Origin: JAWKVD01 sp041398225
GTDB taxonomy: Bacteria > Pseudomonadota > Alphaproteobacteria > Caulobacterales > Hyphomonadaceae
Assembly (NCBI GenBank): GCA_041398225.1
Contig: JAWKVD010000015.1
Span: 39,860 to 103,859 of the forward strand
Reading direction: 5' to 3'
DNA length: 64,000 bases
The number at the start of each line of letters is the position of its first letter. The stretch's first letter is position 1. Under the pieces are notes generated by a model, which had not been told where the DNA came from, did not search any database, and was given only the letters and a program-made list of their open reading frames with translations. A program made the position numbers and the translations under genes. Below, one piece after another: positions 7,376 to 17,600 of this stretch.

Positions 7376-9877
7376 TTGACGGATATCTTTCTAAGCTATC
7401 GGCGCGAAGACCGGGCGCAGGCGATCTCGATCGCCCAGGCCCTGCGCAAGGAAGGTCTGGACGTCTTTTTCGACGCCGACCTCGAAGGCGGCGTATCGTG
7501 GGTTACAGAACTCAATGACCGGCTTCAGGATGCGCACGTCGTCATCGTGCTGTGGTCTCAGGGGTCGCTGGACTCGCCGCATGTCAACGCCGAAGCGCTG
7601 ATCGGGTTTGAGCGGCAGGCGCTGGTCCCGGTCGCGATCGAATCCGGTCTCAAGATCCACGCCCCGTTCAACATACTGCAGACGACCGATCTCGCCGGAT
7701 GGACCGGGGAGGCGACCCCGGAATGGCGAAAGTTCGCCGCCACCGTGTCGGAGCGGGTGGAAGACTCCAGGGCGGCTCGGCCCTTGCTGTCCGCGAACGC
7801 GCTTTCCGACAATTTGAAGATGGCGCTGGAGCTCAACCGCTCCCGCATTCGCGAGTTGGTGGAGCCGTTGCGAGCCGTCGCCGGTCACCCCGATGTGAGG
7901 CTCGCCGAGATCGACGAAGAACTCGCCGCGGCCGGCAACCGCCTCAACGACACGGATCTCTTCACGATTGTCGTTGTCGGCCGAATGAAGGTCGGCAAGT
8001 CCACGCTGATCAATGCGCTGCTTGGACCGGCGGACGCCGTCGATGCGCCGGATGGACCGCTGCCGACCGACGATTTTCCATGCACCGCGACCTTGTCGCG
8101 GCTTCACTTTGCCGAAAAGCCCTATGTTCGTCCGTTGTCGTGGAGCGAGGTGGAGGGCGCGGACGCGAAGTCGAAATCCTCGCGCAAGGAGTGGCGGTTC
8201 CGCGACTACCATGAACGCGCCCGCATCTATGTCGGCGGCAAGAACAATTCGGCGACATTCGACGAGGTGGCGGAATTCGACATAGGCTGGCCCGCGCCTC
8301 TTCTGCGCAACGGCGTTTGTCTCGTCGACTCCCCGGGCATCGGCGAGCATTCAACGCGAACCTCGCACACGCGCCGCGCCATCGCCACGACGGATGCGGC
8401 CATCGTCGTCTATCGCAGCGACATGCTGGCCGGTATGGACGAAATCGAGTTCGCCAAGGAAGTCACCCAGAAGGCGGGAAAGGTCTTCACGCTGGTGAAC
8501 GTGCGCGGCAGCCACGACATGCCGCCGAGCGAGAGCCTTGTGAACGTCACGCGCGAGCGGTTGGCTCTGAAGCCCGATCGTTCTTTCGAAAGTCAGGACG
8601 TCTACTTCGCGAACTTCTGGCAGGGATTGCGCGCCGGGATCGACAATGATCGCGCGCTCGGCGAGCGTTCCGGTCTCACCACGGTGCAGGTCCGGCTGGC
8701 TCGGTTTCTCATCACCGAGCGGATGCCGGCGCAGGTGCGGCGTACGCTGCGCATCGTTGCGCCGGCCGCCGCGCAACTGCTTCTGGCGTTGAACGATCGC
8801 GTCGCGGCCGCCTCGACCGAGGAGAAGGCTCTGCGCAAGGTGCTCAGCGCCTGCGAGGACGACCTCTCGAAAATACGCAAGCGTCGTGCGGTGATCGACG
8901 ACATTCTGAAAACCGCCGAGCGCGCATCCATTTCAGCGGCGCACATGGCCTTCGAGGCGAAGACCACCCAGCTGCTGAACGAGATGCCGACCAAGATCGC
9001 CGCGCGCAGCATCCCGGGCATCGACGGCTTCTGGAAGAAAGTCTCCGCGGGCACCGTGGGCGGCAAGGACGCCGTGAAGACGACGATCGCCATGATCCAG
9101 GGCATGGTCGAACAGGAGTTCGACGCGTGGGCGAGCGCACCCGCGGATCAGGCTGGCCTGGCCCAGGCGCTTGATGGCCCCTTCAGCCAGATGTCGAACG
9201 GACTGCGCGATCAGGTCGAACAGATCGGCGAGATCATCCAGGGCATGCACACGCGCATCCAGTCGCTCACCCCGTCCTTGGACAACAGCCAGGGCGATCT
9301 GTACGGATCGACGGAGCGCGCGATCTCGGTCGTCGCCGGCACGCTCCTGTTTGGCCCGCTGGGCGGCATCATGAGTTCGGGCGGCTGGCGCTCGGTTGCG
9401 GGCGGGGCCGCCGGCGCAATCGGGGTCAGCGTGCTTGCGGGCATCGGCATTGGGCTCGCTCATCTGGCCTTTCCGCCGGCCTGGGTCGCTACGGCGATCG
9501 GCGTCGTCGGCGCCGCGTTGGGCGCCGTGTTCGGCTCCATGGCCGGGCTTCAGAAACGTCTCAAGGACAAAGCCTGGGAGCAGGTCCGCCCGCAGCTCGC
9601 CAAGCTGGGTCGCGACGCGGACGCGCGTCGCGAGCTTGAGCGCCATCTGCAGGGATACTTCCGGGATGTCCGCGAGAGGATGGCCGAAAACCTCGGGAAG
9701 CTGGTGGACGCGGAACGCAACAGTCTCGATCAACTCAAGGCGCTTGCCGGCAAGCAGAAGGACAAGGAGCGCCTGCAGCACCTCTATGCCGAGTTCAGGG
9801 CGTCCGTAGAGAAGACCCTCGCGGACGTTCAAGCGATGGACGCGGAGTTTGAACGCGCGGCGCCAAGGGGGCTTTAG
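7376..9877 (+). CDS. TIR domain–dynamin-like GTPase fusion, candidate anti-phage effector
   Basis: About 833 residues from the TTG at 7376 (a purine-rich GAGAGCGGGGG precedes it; a TTG at 7337 would add 13 residues). Residues 1–125 form a TIR domain: DIFLSYRRED at the first strand, then FFDADLEGG and VVIVLWSQGSLDSPHVNAEAL, with Glu73 at the position of the catalytic glutamate of NAD-cleaving TIRs. A linker helix leads to a dynamin-type G domain: P-loop GRMKVGKST (202–210), G2 threonine in PCTATL, G3 DSPG (318–321), and a poorly conserved G4 (LVNVRGSHD). Coiled helices follow, then a strongly hydrophobic hairpin near 648–720 for membrane insertion and a charged C-terminal helix. The stop abuts the start of a second dynamin-like gene. 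Domain calls are firm; the defence role is inference. Confidence 0.9.
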   Translation: MTDIFLSYRREDRAQAISIAQALRKEGLDVFFDADLEGGVSWVTELNDRLQDAHVVIVLWSQGSLDSPHVNAEALIGFERQALVPVAIESGLKIHAPFNILQTTDLAGWTGEATPEWRKFAATVSERVEDSRAARPLLSANALSDNLKMALELNRSRIRELVEPLRAVAGHPDVRLAEIDEELAAAGNRLNDTDLFTIVVVGRMKVGKSTLINALLGPADAVDAPDGPLPTDDFPCTATLSRLHFAEKPYVRPLSWSEVEGADAKSKSSRKEWRFRDYHERARIYVGGKNNSATFDEVAEFDIGWPAPLLRNGVCLVDSPGIGEHSTRTSHTRRAIATTDAAIVVYRSDMLAGMDEIEFAKEVTQKAGKVFTLVNVRGSHDMPPSESLVNVTRERLALKPDRSFESQDVYFANFWQGLRAGIDNDRALGERSGLTTVQVRLARFLITERMPAQVRRTLRIVAPAAAQLLLALNDRVAAASTEEKALRKVLSACEDDLSKIRKRRAVIDDILKTAERASISAAHMAFEAKTTQLLNEMPTKIAARSIPGIDGFWKKVSAGTVGGKDAVKTTIAMIQGMVEQEFDAWASAPADQAGLAQALDGPFSQMSNGLRDQVEQIGEIIQGMHTRIQSLTPSLDNSQGDLYGSTERAISVVAGTLLFGPLGGIMSSGGWRSVAGGAAGAIGVSVLAGIGIGLAHLAFPPAWVATAIGVVGAALGAVFGSMAGLQKRLKDKAWEQVRPQLAKLGRDADARRELERHLQGYFRDVRERMAENLGKLVDAERNSLDQLKALAGKQKDKERLQHLYAEFRASVEKTLADVQAMDAEFERAAPRGL

Positions 9878-11563
9878 GTGGCGGATTCAGGCGTGTACGC
9901 CGGGCGCACGAAGACGGCTGCGCAGGCGACCCTCGACAGTGCGGAAAAACACGGGCGGGCGGCGTTGGCCGCCGCGCCCGACGACCTGCCGCCAGAGATG
10001 CGCGAGCGGCTGGAATCCGCTGTCGCAACGATCGGCCGCAAGGAAGTCGAGTATGTCGTCGCCGGGCTGTTCAACGCGGGCAAGTCCACCTTGCTCAATG
10101 GCCTTCTGCGTCAGGTCATCCTGCCTCATAGCGACAGACCCGAAACCGGCGCGCCCGCATGGCTCCGGCGCCGCAAGACGTTGCGGGCGCGGGTTCAAAC
10201 GCGCGGCGGCGTTCAGGAAGACCTTGCCCCCGAACCACAGGAGATCGCGAAGCGCACCTCGCTTTACGACGAGAACGGACATCATCGATCGGACAGTCTC
10301 GCCGAAAAGCTCGAGATCGACTCGCCCAAACTGCCCTTGGACGAGCGAATGTCGATCATCGACCTGCCGGGTCTGCGCGATAGTGAGGCGATGAACACGC
10401 TCGCGCTGTCGATCGCCTATCAGGCGGACGTCGTGATCTGGATGTTTCGCTCCGATCACACCTTCAGTAAGGAAGACGCCGAGGCGGTTTCGGCGATCAC
10501 CGCCACGTGCGGCGCCCACGTCGTACAGCTTGTCGTCAATGTCATTTCCGAAAAGCCGAAGGCCTCTTCCTGGCGCGCCTTCAAAAAGGAGCGGTTGCCG
10601 GTTCACCGTCTCCGGATTTCCGAGAACGCGTTGGACTCGGGGCTGGACGACAGTCACGCGGCCAATCTGCTGGCGGTGCACGCTCGCGGGTTTCGCCATG
10701 GCTTCTGGGGCGTCACCTATGGCGGCCGGGAGCTGCGTCGGTTCTTCCGTCAGGCGGCCAAGAAGGATATCGGCGTCATGAAGACCGCGCGACTGGTCCG
10801 GCTGGCGCGCGCCGCCGTCTTCTGCCGGCAATGGAGCGACTTCGAGCAGAGCGCCGCCGAAAGCGCCTTCGAAACGGCTCGCCAGCTTCACGCCGCCTAT
10901 CAGGAACGGATGGCGCGTCGGGCGCGGCTTCAGCAGGACGCCCAGCGCCTCGTCGACCAGTGCTTCTCAAACCTGAAGAGCGCGATGGGCGCGGCCGCGA
11001 CCGCACAGGCCGCCCAGATATCCGCCAAGGGCTATAAAGCCGACATGAGCTACACCAGCGACGTGGTGGAGGCGGCCTGCGATGCCGTAACGGCGCATAT
11101 GCACAATCTTGCGTTCAATCTCTCATCCCTGGCTATCGACCCCGAGGCGCGAGCCCCGGAGGAGGCCGATCACCAGCGCATTCGCGAGAGTTTTGTCGGA
11201 GCAAGCGCGGGCCAGTCGCCCGAGGCGGCCCTGCGTGCGCTGGCGGCTTCGGAGATCGGTTTGATCGAGACGCGCAAGCTGGGTCTTAGTGTCGGCCGCG
11301 CCTGGAACTGGATACGCGGGCGAGGGGATACCGAGGCCGCGTCCGCGGTGTCTGAGTTGCAGGACAAGATACGCCGCCGCATGGGAGACGTATCCGTCCG
11401 GCTCGCCAAACAGCAGTCTGCGGTGAAACACCTGGCCCAGTCGTCCATTGAGGCGCCGCCTATCCCGGTTGTGCCGCCGCCGGACCCCGCGAGGCGCGAT
11501 GCGCTCGGCGTCTTCGCCGCCCGGCTCAACGAGCTTGGCGCGATGGCTGAACTGGGGCGTTGA
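9878..11563 (+). CDS. Dynamin-like GTPase, partner of the TIR–dynamin protein
   Basis: A 561-residue protein whose GTG directly follows the TAG of the TIR–dynamin gene with no gap, so the two are translationally coupled. An N-terminal helical region is followed by a dynamin-type G domain: P-loop AGLFNAGKSTLLNGLL (G1 at 63–70), a G2 threonine in DRPETGAP, G3 DLPGLRDSE (162–165), and a weak G4 around VVNVISEKP. The rest is helical stalk-like sequence rich in Ala, Arg and Glu, without a clear membrane hairpin. Bacterial dynamin-like proteins often work as unequal pairs, one inserting into membrane and one soluble. Here the partner carries both the TIR domain and the hydrophobic hairpin. A membrane-surveillance or remodelling role is inferred. 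Confidence 0.88.
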   Translation: MADSGVYAGRTKTAAQATLDSAEKHGRAALAAAPDDLPPEMRERLESAVATIGRKEVEYVVAGLFNAGKSTLLNGLLRQVILPHSDRPETGAPAWLRRRKTLRARVQTRGGVQEDLAPEPQEIAKRTSLYDENGHHRSDSLAEKLEIDSPKLPLDERMSIIDLPGLRDSEAMNTLALSIAYQADVVIWMFRSDHTFSKEDAEAVSAITATCGAHVVQLVVNVISEKPKASSWRAFKKERLPVHRLRISENALDSGLDDSHAANLLAVHARGFRHGFWGVTYGGRELRRFFRQAAKKDIGVMKTARLVRLARAAVFCRQWSDFEQSAAESAFETARQLHAAYQERMARRARLQQDAQRLVDQCFSNLKSAMGAAATAQAAQISAKGYKADMSYTSDVVEAACDAVTAHMHNLAFNLSSLAIDPEARAPEEADHQRIRESFVGASAGQSPEAALRALAASEIGLIETRKLGLSVGRAWNWIRGRGDTEAASAVSELQDKIRRRMGDVSVRLAKQQSAVKHLAQSSIEAPPIPVVPPPDPARRDALGVFAARLNELGAMAELGR

Positions 11564-11674
11564 CCGGCCCCGTCAACCAAATGCGCCGACATCCCCGAAC
11601 AGACCGGCAGCCAGACCCGCGCAAAGCCCAAGAACGATGCCCGCTGGGCGCTGGGGCGCGCTCCGTCTCCCGCG

Positions 11675-13153
11675 TCAGAAGTGATCGAAGCTGACCGTCA
11701 GGCCGCCGCCTTCCTCCGTCGCCGGAAGAACATACCGGAAGCGTTTTGGCTGGGTGAAGTCGAGCGTCATGCTGCGATAGGTGTGCTTGCCGCGCTCCCG
11801 GCTGGTCTCCACGTGCAGCACATAGGTGGCGGCGGCCACGCTGCGCCCCTCGTCGTCCACGCCGTCCCAGAACACATTGTAGACGCCGGAGCCCGACGTC
11901 GCCATCGAACGCGTGGCCATCAGCTTGCCGGTCTTCGCCTTGTTCTGCCGCCACCAGATATAGTTGTCCTTGTGCCATGCGTCCTTGGTGCCCACGAGCA
12001 GCAAGGTCCTCACGGGGCGGTTCCTTTCGTCGGTGATCCACATCGCCATGTAGGGCGACCGGAAGCCGGGATCGCGAACCAGCTGCCGCCGGGGCGCCGT
12101 GAACGTCACAAGCGTTTGCCAGCGGTCGTGCCAGCGTCCGGGTTCGGTCGACTGCACCAGCGTCGGTTGCAGCGGACCGGCGCTGCGCCACGCGCCGAGC
12201 GCGCGCACGCTCCCGCCGGGCTCGGTCAGCCGCAGGCCGGCCCCCGCAAGCGACGAGGCGAGGCCAAGCGCATCGTCCGACCCCATCACCATCCCTGCGG
12301 TGGCCAGCGCTTCGGCGTCGGCGGCGGAAGCGGCGAATGCGCTTGCCGAAAGCATGTGTTCAACCGGCCAGCCGTCGGCCGGCGAAAGCGTCTCGCTATA
12401 GCGTCGCTCGCCGATCCTTCGGTCGCGCGGTCCGAAACCGCTGGTGGCGACGCCGCCGGCGGCGAGCGCGACATAGGTCGCGGCGGGCGCGTTGTCGAAC
12501 GGCAGGCGAGCGTCGGGGATCGCGACAAGCCACCCGTCCTCGGGCGCCACGCCGCCGCAGGCGATGTCGCCGCCGATCTCGACCAGCCCGCCCAGCACGG
12601 CGGACGACCGCAGCATCGCCCCCAGCGCGGCGTCGGCGATCCAGCCCTTGGCGAACCCATCCAGCGCGAAGGATAGGGCGCCCGGCCGCACGATGGTGCG
12701 CGTCTCCGCATCCATCTCCACCCTTGCTTGCTCGGCCTCCGCGGCGAGCTCTCGCAGATGATCCCGCGAGGGCGGTCCTGCTGTTGCAGTACGCCACGCA
12801 TCGATGGCGCGCCCCTGTCGCGGGCTGAACGCGCCGCCCGTCTTCGTTCGCCACGCTTCGGCGGACGCCAGCGCCTCGAACAGATCGGGCGAGGCCGACA
12901 GCGACGCCGACCTGTTCAACACCGAAAGTTCGGACGTGGCGTCGCGCGTGTTGAACAGCCGGTTCAGCCGGTCGATCTCGTTGCGCGCCGCATGGGCGGC
13001 GGCCATGGCGTCGTTCCCGTTCGCGGTATGAACGATCAGGTTCATGCGCGTGCCGAGGATCGCCGCGTCATGAAAGCGCCAGGGCCGTGGCGCGCCATAG
13101 GGCGTCTCGATGGCCGGAAGAGCAGCCGGAAGAGCCGAAGGGTCGACGATCAT
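11675..13153 (-). CDS. ApbE-like FAD:protein FMN transferase fused to DUF2271 domain
   Basis: A 492-residue protein whose ATG overlaps the stop of the PepSY gene (ATGA, 13150–13153). The first ~330 residues are an ApbE/flavin-transferase domain: LDGFAKGWIADAALG, GLVEIGGDIACGG, GGVATSGFG and the late SAADAEALATAGMVMG correspond to the conserved binding and metal motifs of the family. The last ~150 residues match a DUF2271 domain, with YMAMWITDERNRPVRTLLL, DNYIWWR and a closing beta region. Both domains commonly accompany PepSY membrane proteins, usually as separate genes; here they are one chain. No export signal is evident, which is odd for ApbE. It probably attaches FMN to a redox partner, possibly linked to the PepSY protein. 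Confidence 0.85.
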   Translation of the reverse strand: MIVDPSALPAALPAIETPYGAPRPWRFHDAAILGTRMNLIVHTANGNDAMAAAHAARNEIDRLNRLFNTRDATSELSVLNRSASLSASPDLFEALASAEAWRTKTGGAFSPRQGRAIDAWRTATAGPPSRDHLRELAAEAEQARVEMDAETRTIVRPGALSFALDGFAKGWIADAALGAMLRSSAVLGGLVEIGGDIACGGVAPEDGWLVAIPDARLPFDNAPAATYVALAAGGVATSGFGPRDRRIGERRYSETLSPADGWPVEHMLSASAFAASAADAEALATAGMVMGSDDALGLASSLAGAGLRLTEPGGSVRALGAWRSAGPLQPTLVQSTEPGRWHDRWQTLVTFTAPRRQLVRDPGFRSPYMAMWITDERNRPVRTLLLVGTKDAWHKDNYIWWRQNKAKTGKLMATRSMATSGSGVYNVFWDGVDDEGRSVAAATYVLHVETSRERGKHTYRSMTLDFTQPKRFRYVLPATEEGGGLTVSFDHF

Positions 13154-13743
13154 AGGGTCGTGAACCAGAACAGGCCGCCCATCACAACGACGCTTGCGCC
13201 CATCAGGACAAGGGCGGTCCTCAACCGGAAACGCATGGTCAGGAACAGGACGAACCCCGCCACCGCCATCAGCAGGATCACCCCGGCGATTGCGTCGATC
13301 AACAGGCGCCACGCGCTTCCGGCGTGCTCGCCGCGATGCAGCTCGTTCAACACCCCGACCGTGTCCTGCGTCTCGACATAGACGGACGTTTCGCCCGTCG
13401 TCAGGTCGGCCACCAGGTCGGATCGCCCTCGAGCCCCCAGAAGGTTCACATAGAGTTCGTTCCCGGAAACGTCGCCGCTCCGATAGGCGCCCACGACGGG
13501 CGCTTTCGCGCGGGCGATCTCCGCGAGCGCTTCACCGGGATCGTCGGCCGCCTTCACGCGCGACAGCTCCTCTGGCGCCAGCTGGAAGCGCGCTTCCCTG
13601 GGCTCCGGAGGCGCGCCCTGCAGAAGCCCCGGATGATTGAGCAGAACGCCCGTGCCGGCGAAGAAGATCAGCGCCAGAAACGAGAAGGCCGACAGATAGC
13701 CATGCCAGTTTCGGCACAGGCGATAGAAGCTTGCTCGGGTCAA
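13150..13743 (-). CDS. PepSY-associated transmembrane protein
   Basis: A 197-residue membrane protein. It opens with the family's N-terminal helix, RNWHGYLSAFSFLALIFFAG followed by TGVLLNHPG, then a periplasmic PepSY-like region (about 40–135) ending in NELHRGEHAGSAWR. Two more hydrophobic helices lie near residues 145–165 and 172–192. The W-H-x-x-x-G and L-H-R-G/E-H motifs, usually linked to haem or iron-reductase-like PepSY proteins, are present. Its stop overlaps the ApbE–DUF2271 start by 4 bp, and it sits 41 bp after the small-protein gene. The set may form a flavin- or haem-linked envelope redox module; the exact role is unknown. Confidence 0.85.
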   Translation of the reverse strand: MTRASFYRLCRNWHGYLSAFSFLALIFFAGTGVLLNHPGLLQGAPPEPREARFQLAPEELSRVKAADDPGEALAEIARAKAPVVGAYRSGDVSGNELYVNLLGARGRSDLVADLTTGETSVYVETQDTVGVLNELHRGEHAGSAWRLLIDAIAGVILLMAVAGFVLFLTMRFRLRTALVLMGASVVVMGGLFWFTTL

Positions 13744-13784
13744 TCGTCGGCTCGCACTCTTGTTCTACATGACCGCGACCGGAG

Positions 13785-14074
13785 TCAGGTCGTCTCCAGA
13801 CTGCGTATCCGGTCGCGATATGCGATGCAGGCCTCGATATATCGCCGGTACATGGCCGGATCGACATCCTCGCTTTCGCAACAGGGCAGGAGAAGCGTCC
13901 CCTCGGACGTGAAATTGCCGTCCCAGGACATCAGCCGCCCATCGTCGAACGTGCGGTCGTAGGTCGTCAGCTTGGCGTCCGGCATGGCGTCGAAATAGGC
14001 GCACAGATTGACGCCCGTTTCGCTCATCTCCTCGAACGGCGCTTCGGCCTCGAAATTCCAGTCGGGCTCCGTCA

Positions 14075-14075
<1 letters not shown>
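13785..14075 (-). CDS. Small acidic protein of unknown function
   Basis: A 96-residue acidic protein starting at the ATG at 14075, which overlaps the stop of the amidohydrolase by one base (TAATG). It contains an adjacent cysteine pair (LLPCCESEDVDP) and a C-terminal helix (MYRRYIEACIAYRDRIRSL). I do not recognise a family. Coupling to the amidohydrolase upstream and closeness to the PepSY gene downstream suggest it is a real member of a four-gene operon. It could be a helper or subunit of the hydrolase. No signal peptide is visible. Confidence 0.65.
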
Positions 14076-15550
<1,475 letters not shown>

Positions 15551-15600
15551 CGGCGATCCACGCCCTTGGCCCGGTCCCGGTCACCCTTGCGAACCCACAT

Positions 15601-15979
15601 GCTTCTCTCCCCGTATCTGTATCGAGTTATATCGCCCAGTCTGCGCTGGCCGCGACATGGTAGACAATACAACGCCTGCATTGGAAGGATCTGTTTCCCC
15701 CGCTCGGGAAATAACCGTTACTTGATCGGGCGGTAACGTTCGCGGAGCGTTACGCTGCGGCTCATCCGCGCCGCAGGCGCGTCCCCTGGGGTTCGGAAGG
15801 CGCCGGCCAGCCGCGCGCTCGGGCGTGTGTCCGGTTTTTCGATCCGGTGTGTCTACCCATCGACCGAGCCGAGATCCTTAGGGCAGATTCACATATTGCG
15901 GCACTTGCGTGTCATAAACCCTTCGCACGATGTCATTACCGACCGGACCGGGTTGGCCCTGACCGCGGAGGCGTGCGCC
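15601..15979. other. Divergent intergenic region between amidohydrolase and ECF sigma gene
   Basis: This holds the promoters of the minus-strand amidohydrolase operon and the plus-strand sigma gene. Apart from the CGTTAC array at 15716–15753 I see no gene or RNA. The ORF starting upstream at 15827 lacks protein-like features before 15980. Confidence 0.55.
15716..15753. promoter_or_regulatory. Array of three CGTTAC/GTAACG elements
   Basis: CGTTAC occurs at 15716–15721, its inverse GTAACG at 15733–15738, and CGTTAC again at 15748–15753. The last two form a nearly perfect 21-bp inverted repeat (GTAACGTTC/GAGCGTTAC). The regular inverted placement in a divergent promoter region suggests a regulator-binding array. 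The regulator is unknown. Confidence 0.35.
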
Positions 15980-16483
15980 ATGGCGTCCGATGGCCCGCTC
16001 TCCGCAGCTGATCGGGCGGGCCTGCTTCGGTATCTGGTGCGGCGAACGCGGGATCGCGAATTGTCCGAAGACCTGGCGCAGGACGTCATGGTGCGTCTGA
16101 TCGCGTTCATGGCGCGCGAACGTGTCGAGAAGCCGCGCGCGCTCGCATTCCGCATCGCCGACAACCTCATGATCAACGCGTTCAGGCGTCGCCGGATACG
16201 CGGCGAGGTGGCGCTGGTGGAGGATGTCGGAGCGCCGCCGGCCGAGGAAGACCTCAAGGCCCGTGAAGACCAGCGACTGGCGGCCTTGCGCGAGGCGATT
16301 GAACGCCTGCCGCCCAAGCGTCGCGAGGTTCTGATCCGTCGCCGTCTCAGGGGGCAAAGCCACCGCGAGATTGCCGAGGCCATGGGGCTCTCGGCTGCGG
16401 CGGTCGAAAAGCACGTTGTGCGCGCGATGGCGTCGCTGCGGGCGGACCTCGACGACCTGCTCCGGAAGGAGCTTCGGGAATGA
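15980..16483 (+). CDS. ECF RNA polymerase sigma factor, FecI-like
   Basis: A 167-residue sigma factor. The ATG at 15980 follows GCGGAGG; the upstream extension of the frame is non-protein-like. Region 2 is seen in RDRELSEDLAQDVMVRLI, with the pattern D-x-x-Q-D-V that binds core polymerase. Region 4 is seen in LPPKRREVLIRRRL followed by HREIAEAMGLSAAAVEKHV, a helix-turn-helix. Its stop overlaps the start of the FecR-like gene by 4 bp (ATGA). In FecI/FecR/FecA systems the outer-membrane receptor's STN domain signals through FecR to release this sigma factor. The STN-containing receptor downstream fits that arrangement, so this sigma probably drives that operon. Confidence 0.92.
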   Translation: MASDGPLSAADRAGLLRYLVRRTRDRELSEDLAQDVMVRLIAFMARERVEKPRALAFRIADNLMINAFRRRRIRGEVALVEDVGAPPAEEDLKAREDQRLAALREAIERLPPKRREVLIRRRLRGQSHREIAEAMGLSAAAVEKHVVRAMASLRADLDDLLRKELRE

Positions 16484-17502
16484 ACGTGAGCGGCAAGAAG
16501 ACCTACGAAGACCGGCTGGCGGACATCCGCGAGGAGGCGGCCCGCTGGGCCGAGCGCGAAGCCTGCGGCCCGCTCGACGACGACGAACGCGCCCGCCTCA
16601 ACCGCTGGATCGCCGACAGCCCGGCGAACGCCCTTGAACTGGATCTGGCGCGCTCCTTGCGGGATTCCTCGGAGCTGGAAATTGCGCTGTCGATCGTCGA
16701 CTCCGAATTGCGTCAGGCACGGCGGCGGCCGCGGTTCAGCTGGTTCACGCCGCCGCCCGCGTTTATCGGCGCTGCGGCTGCGGCGCTGGCCCTGCTGGTC
16801 ATGGCGCCGCTGCTTGGCGTCCATTTCCCCTGGATGGGCGAGCGCGCGCCGTCGACCATCACCTTCACCACCCTGAACGGCCAGCCGCGCATCGAGCGAC
16901 TGGCGGACGGCAGCGTGCTCGAACTCAACGGCGGCACGCAGGTCGCCGTAAATCTGAAGCGGAACGTACGCGAGATCGAAGTCATCGCGGGCGATGCGGT
17001 GTTCAGCGTCGCCAAGGACCCGGACCGACCCTTTGTCGTGGAGGCTGGACGCACGCGTGTGACCGCGCTCGGAACGGTGTTCTCGGTCAACCGGTTCGAT
17101 GCATCGACTGTCGTCTACGTCATCGAGTCCCGTGTCCGCGTCGACAGCCTTCAGGTAAGCGGCCGATCGGTCACGGCGGCGGCTGGCACGCGGATCGAGG
17201 CGGACGACTCCCAGACGTTGCAGGTCACGAATTTCGAGCCGGACAGTTCGTTCGACTGGCGCGAAGGCTGGATCGACACCCCCTCGATCACGCTGGTCGA
17301 TCTGGCGCAGCTCATCGAGCGTCGAACCGGCGAGCGCATCGTTCTGGCCGACGCCGTGCGAACGCGCACCGTCTCCGGGCGCTTCAGGATCGACGATCCG
17401 GCGACGACGCTTCAGCGCATCGCCCTCGTTCTCGGCCTTGAGATTCAGGCCACTCGGTCCGGCGTGATCATCTCGCCGGCCGTCGTCGGTTCGCCTTCAT
17501 AG
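16480..17502 (+). CDS. FecR-family anti-sigma factor/regulator
   Basis: A 340-residue protein starting inside the stop of the sigma gene. The N-terminal cytoplasmic part (residues 1–85) has the DUF4880-type pattern with a W-I-A-D-S-P-A-N segment. A single membrane helix lies at about 94–115 (AFIGAAAAALALLVMAPLLG). The periplasmic FecR domain follows (TFTTLNGQPRIERLADGSVL, VIAGDAVFSVAKDPDRPFVV, TALGTVFSV). The C-terminus has an STN-like/DUF4974 stretch (LAQLIERRTGERIVLAD, TVSGRFRIDDP). It should hold the sigma factor inactive until signalled by the adjacent STN-TBDR. Confidence 0.92.
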   Translation: MNVSGKKTYEDRLADIREEAARWAEREACGPLDDDERARLNRWIADSPANALELDLARSLRDSSELEIALSIVDSELRQARRRPRFSWFTPPPAFIGAAAAALALLVMAPLLGVHFPWMGERAPSTITFTTLNGQPRIERLADGSVLELNGGTQVAVNLKRNVREIEVIAGDAVFSVAKDPDRPFVVEAGRTRVTALGTVFSVNRFDASTVVYVIESRVRVDSLQVSGRSVTAAAGTRIEADDSQTLQVTNFEPDSSFDWREGWIDTPSITLVDLAQLIERRTGERIVLADAVRTRTVSGRFRIDDPATTLQRIALVLGLEIQATRSGVIISPAVVGSPS

Positions 17503-17600
17503 AAACTTCACCAAAAAAAACGTCCGGACTTCGCCCCTCCGCGTGTCTTGTGAGCATCGAAGCTGCGAGGCCCAAGGCCCGCGACAGAGGGGCGACGTTG

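Noticed and set aside
12337..12828. Arg-rich open frames opposite the ApbE-DUF2271 gene
   Set aside because: Several overlapping frames on the opposite strand have extreme Arg/Ala content and no features; they are shadows of the real gene.
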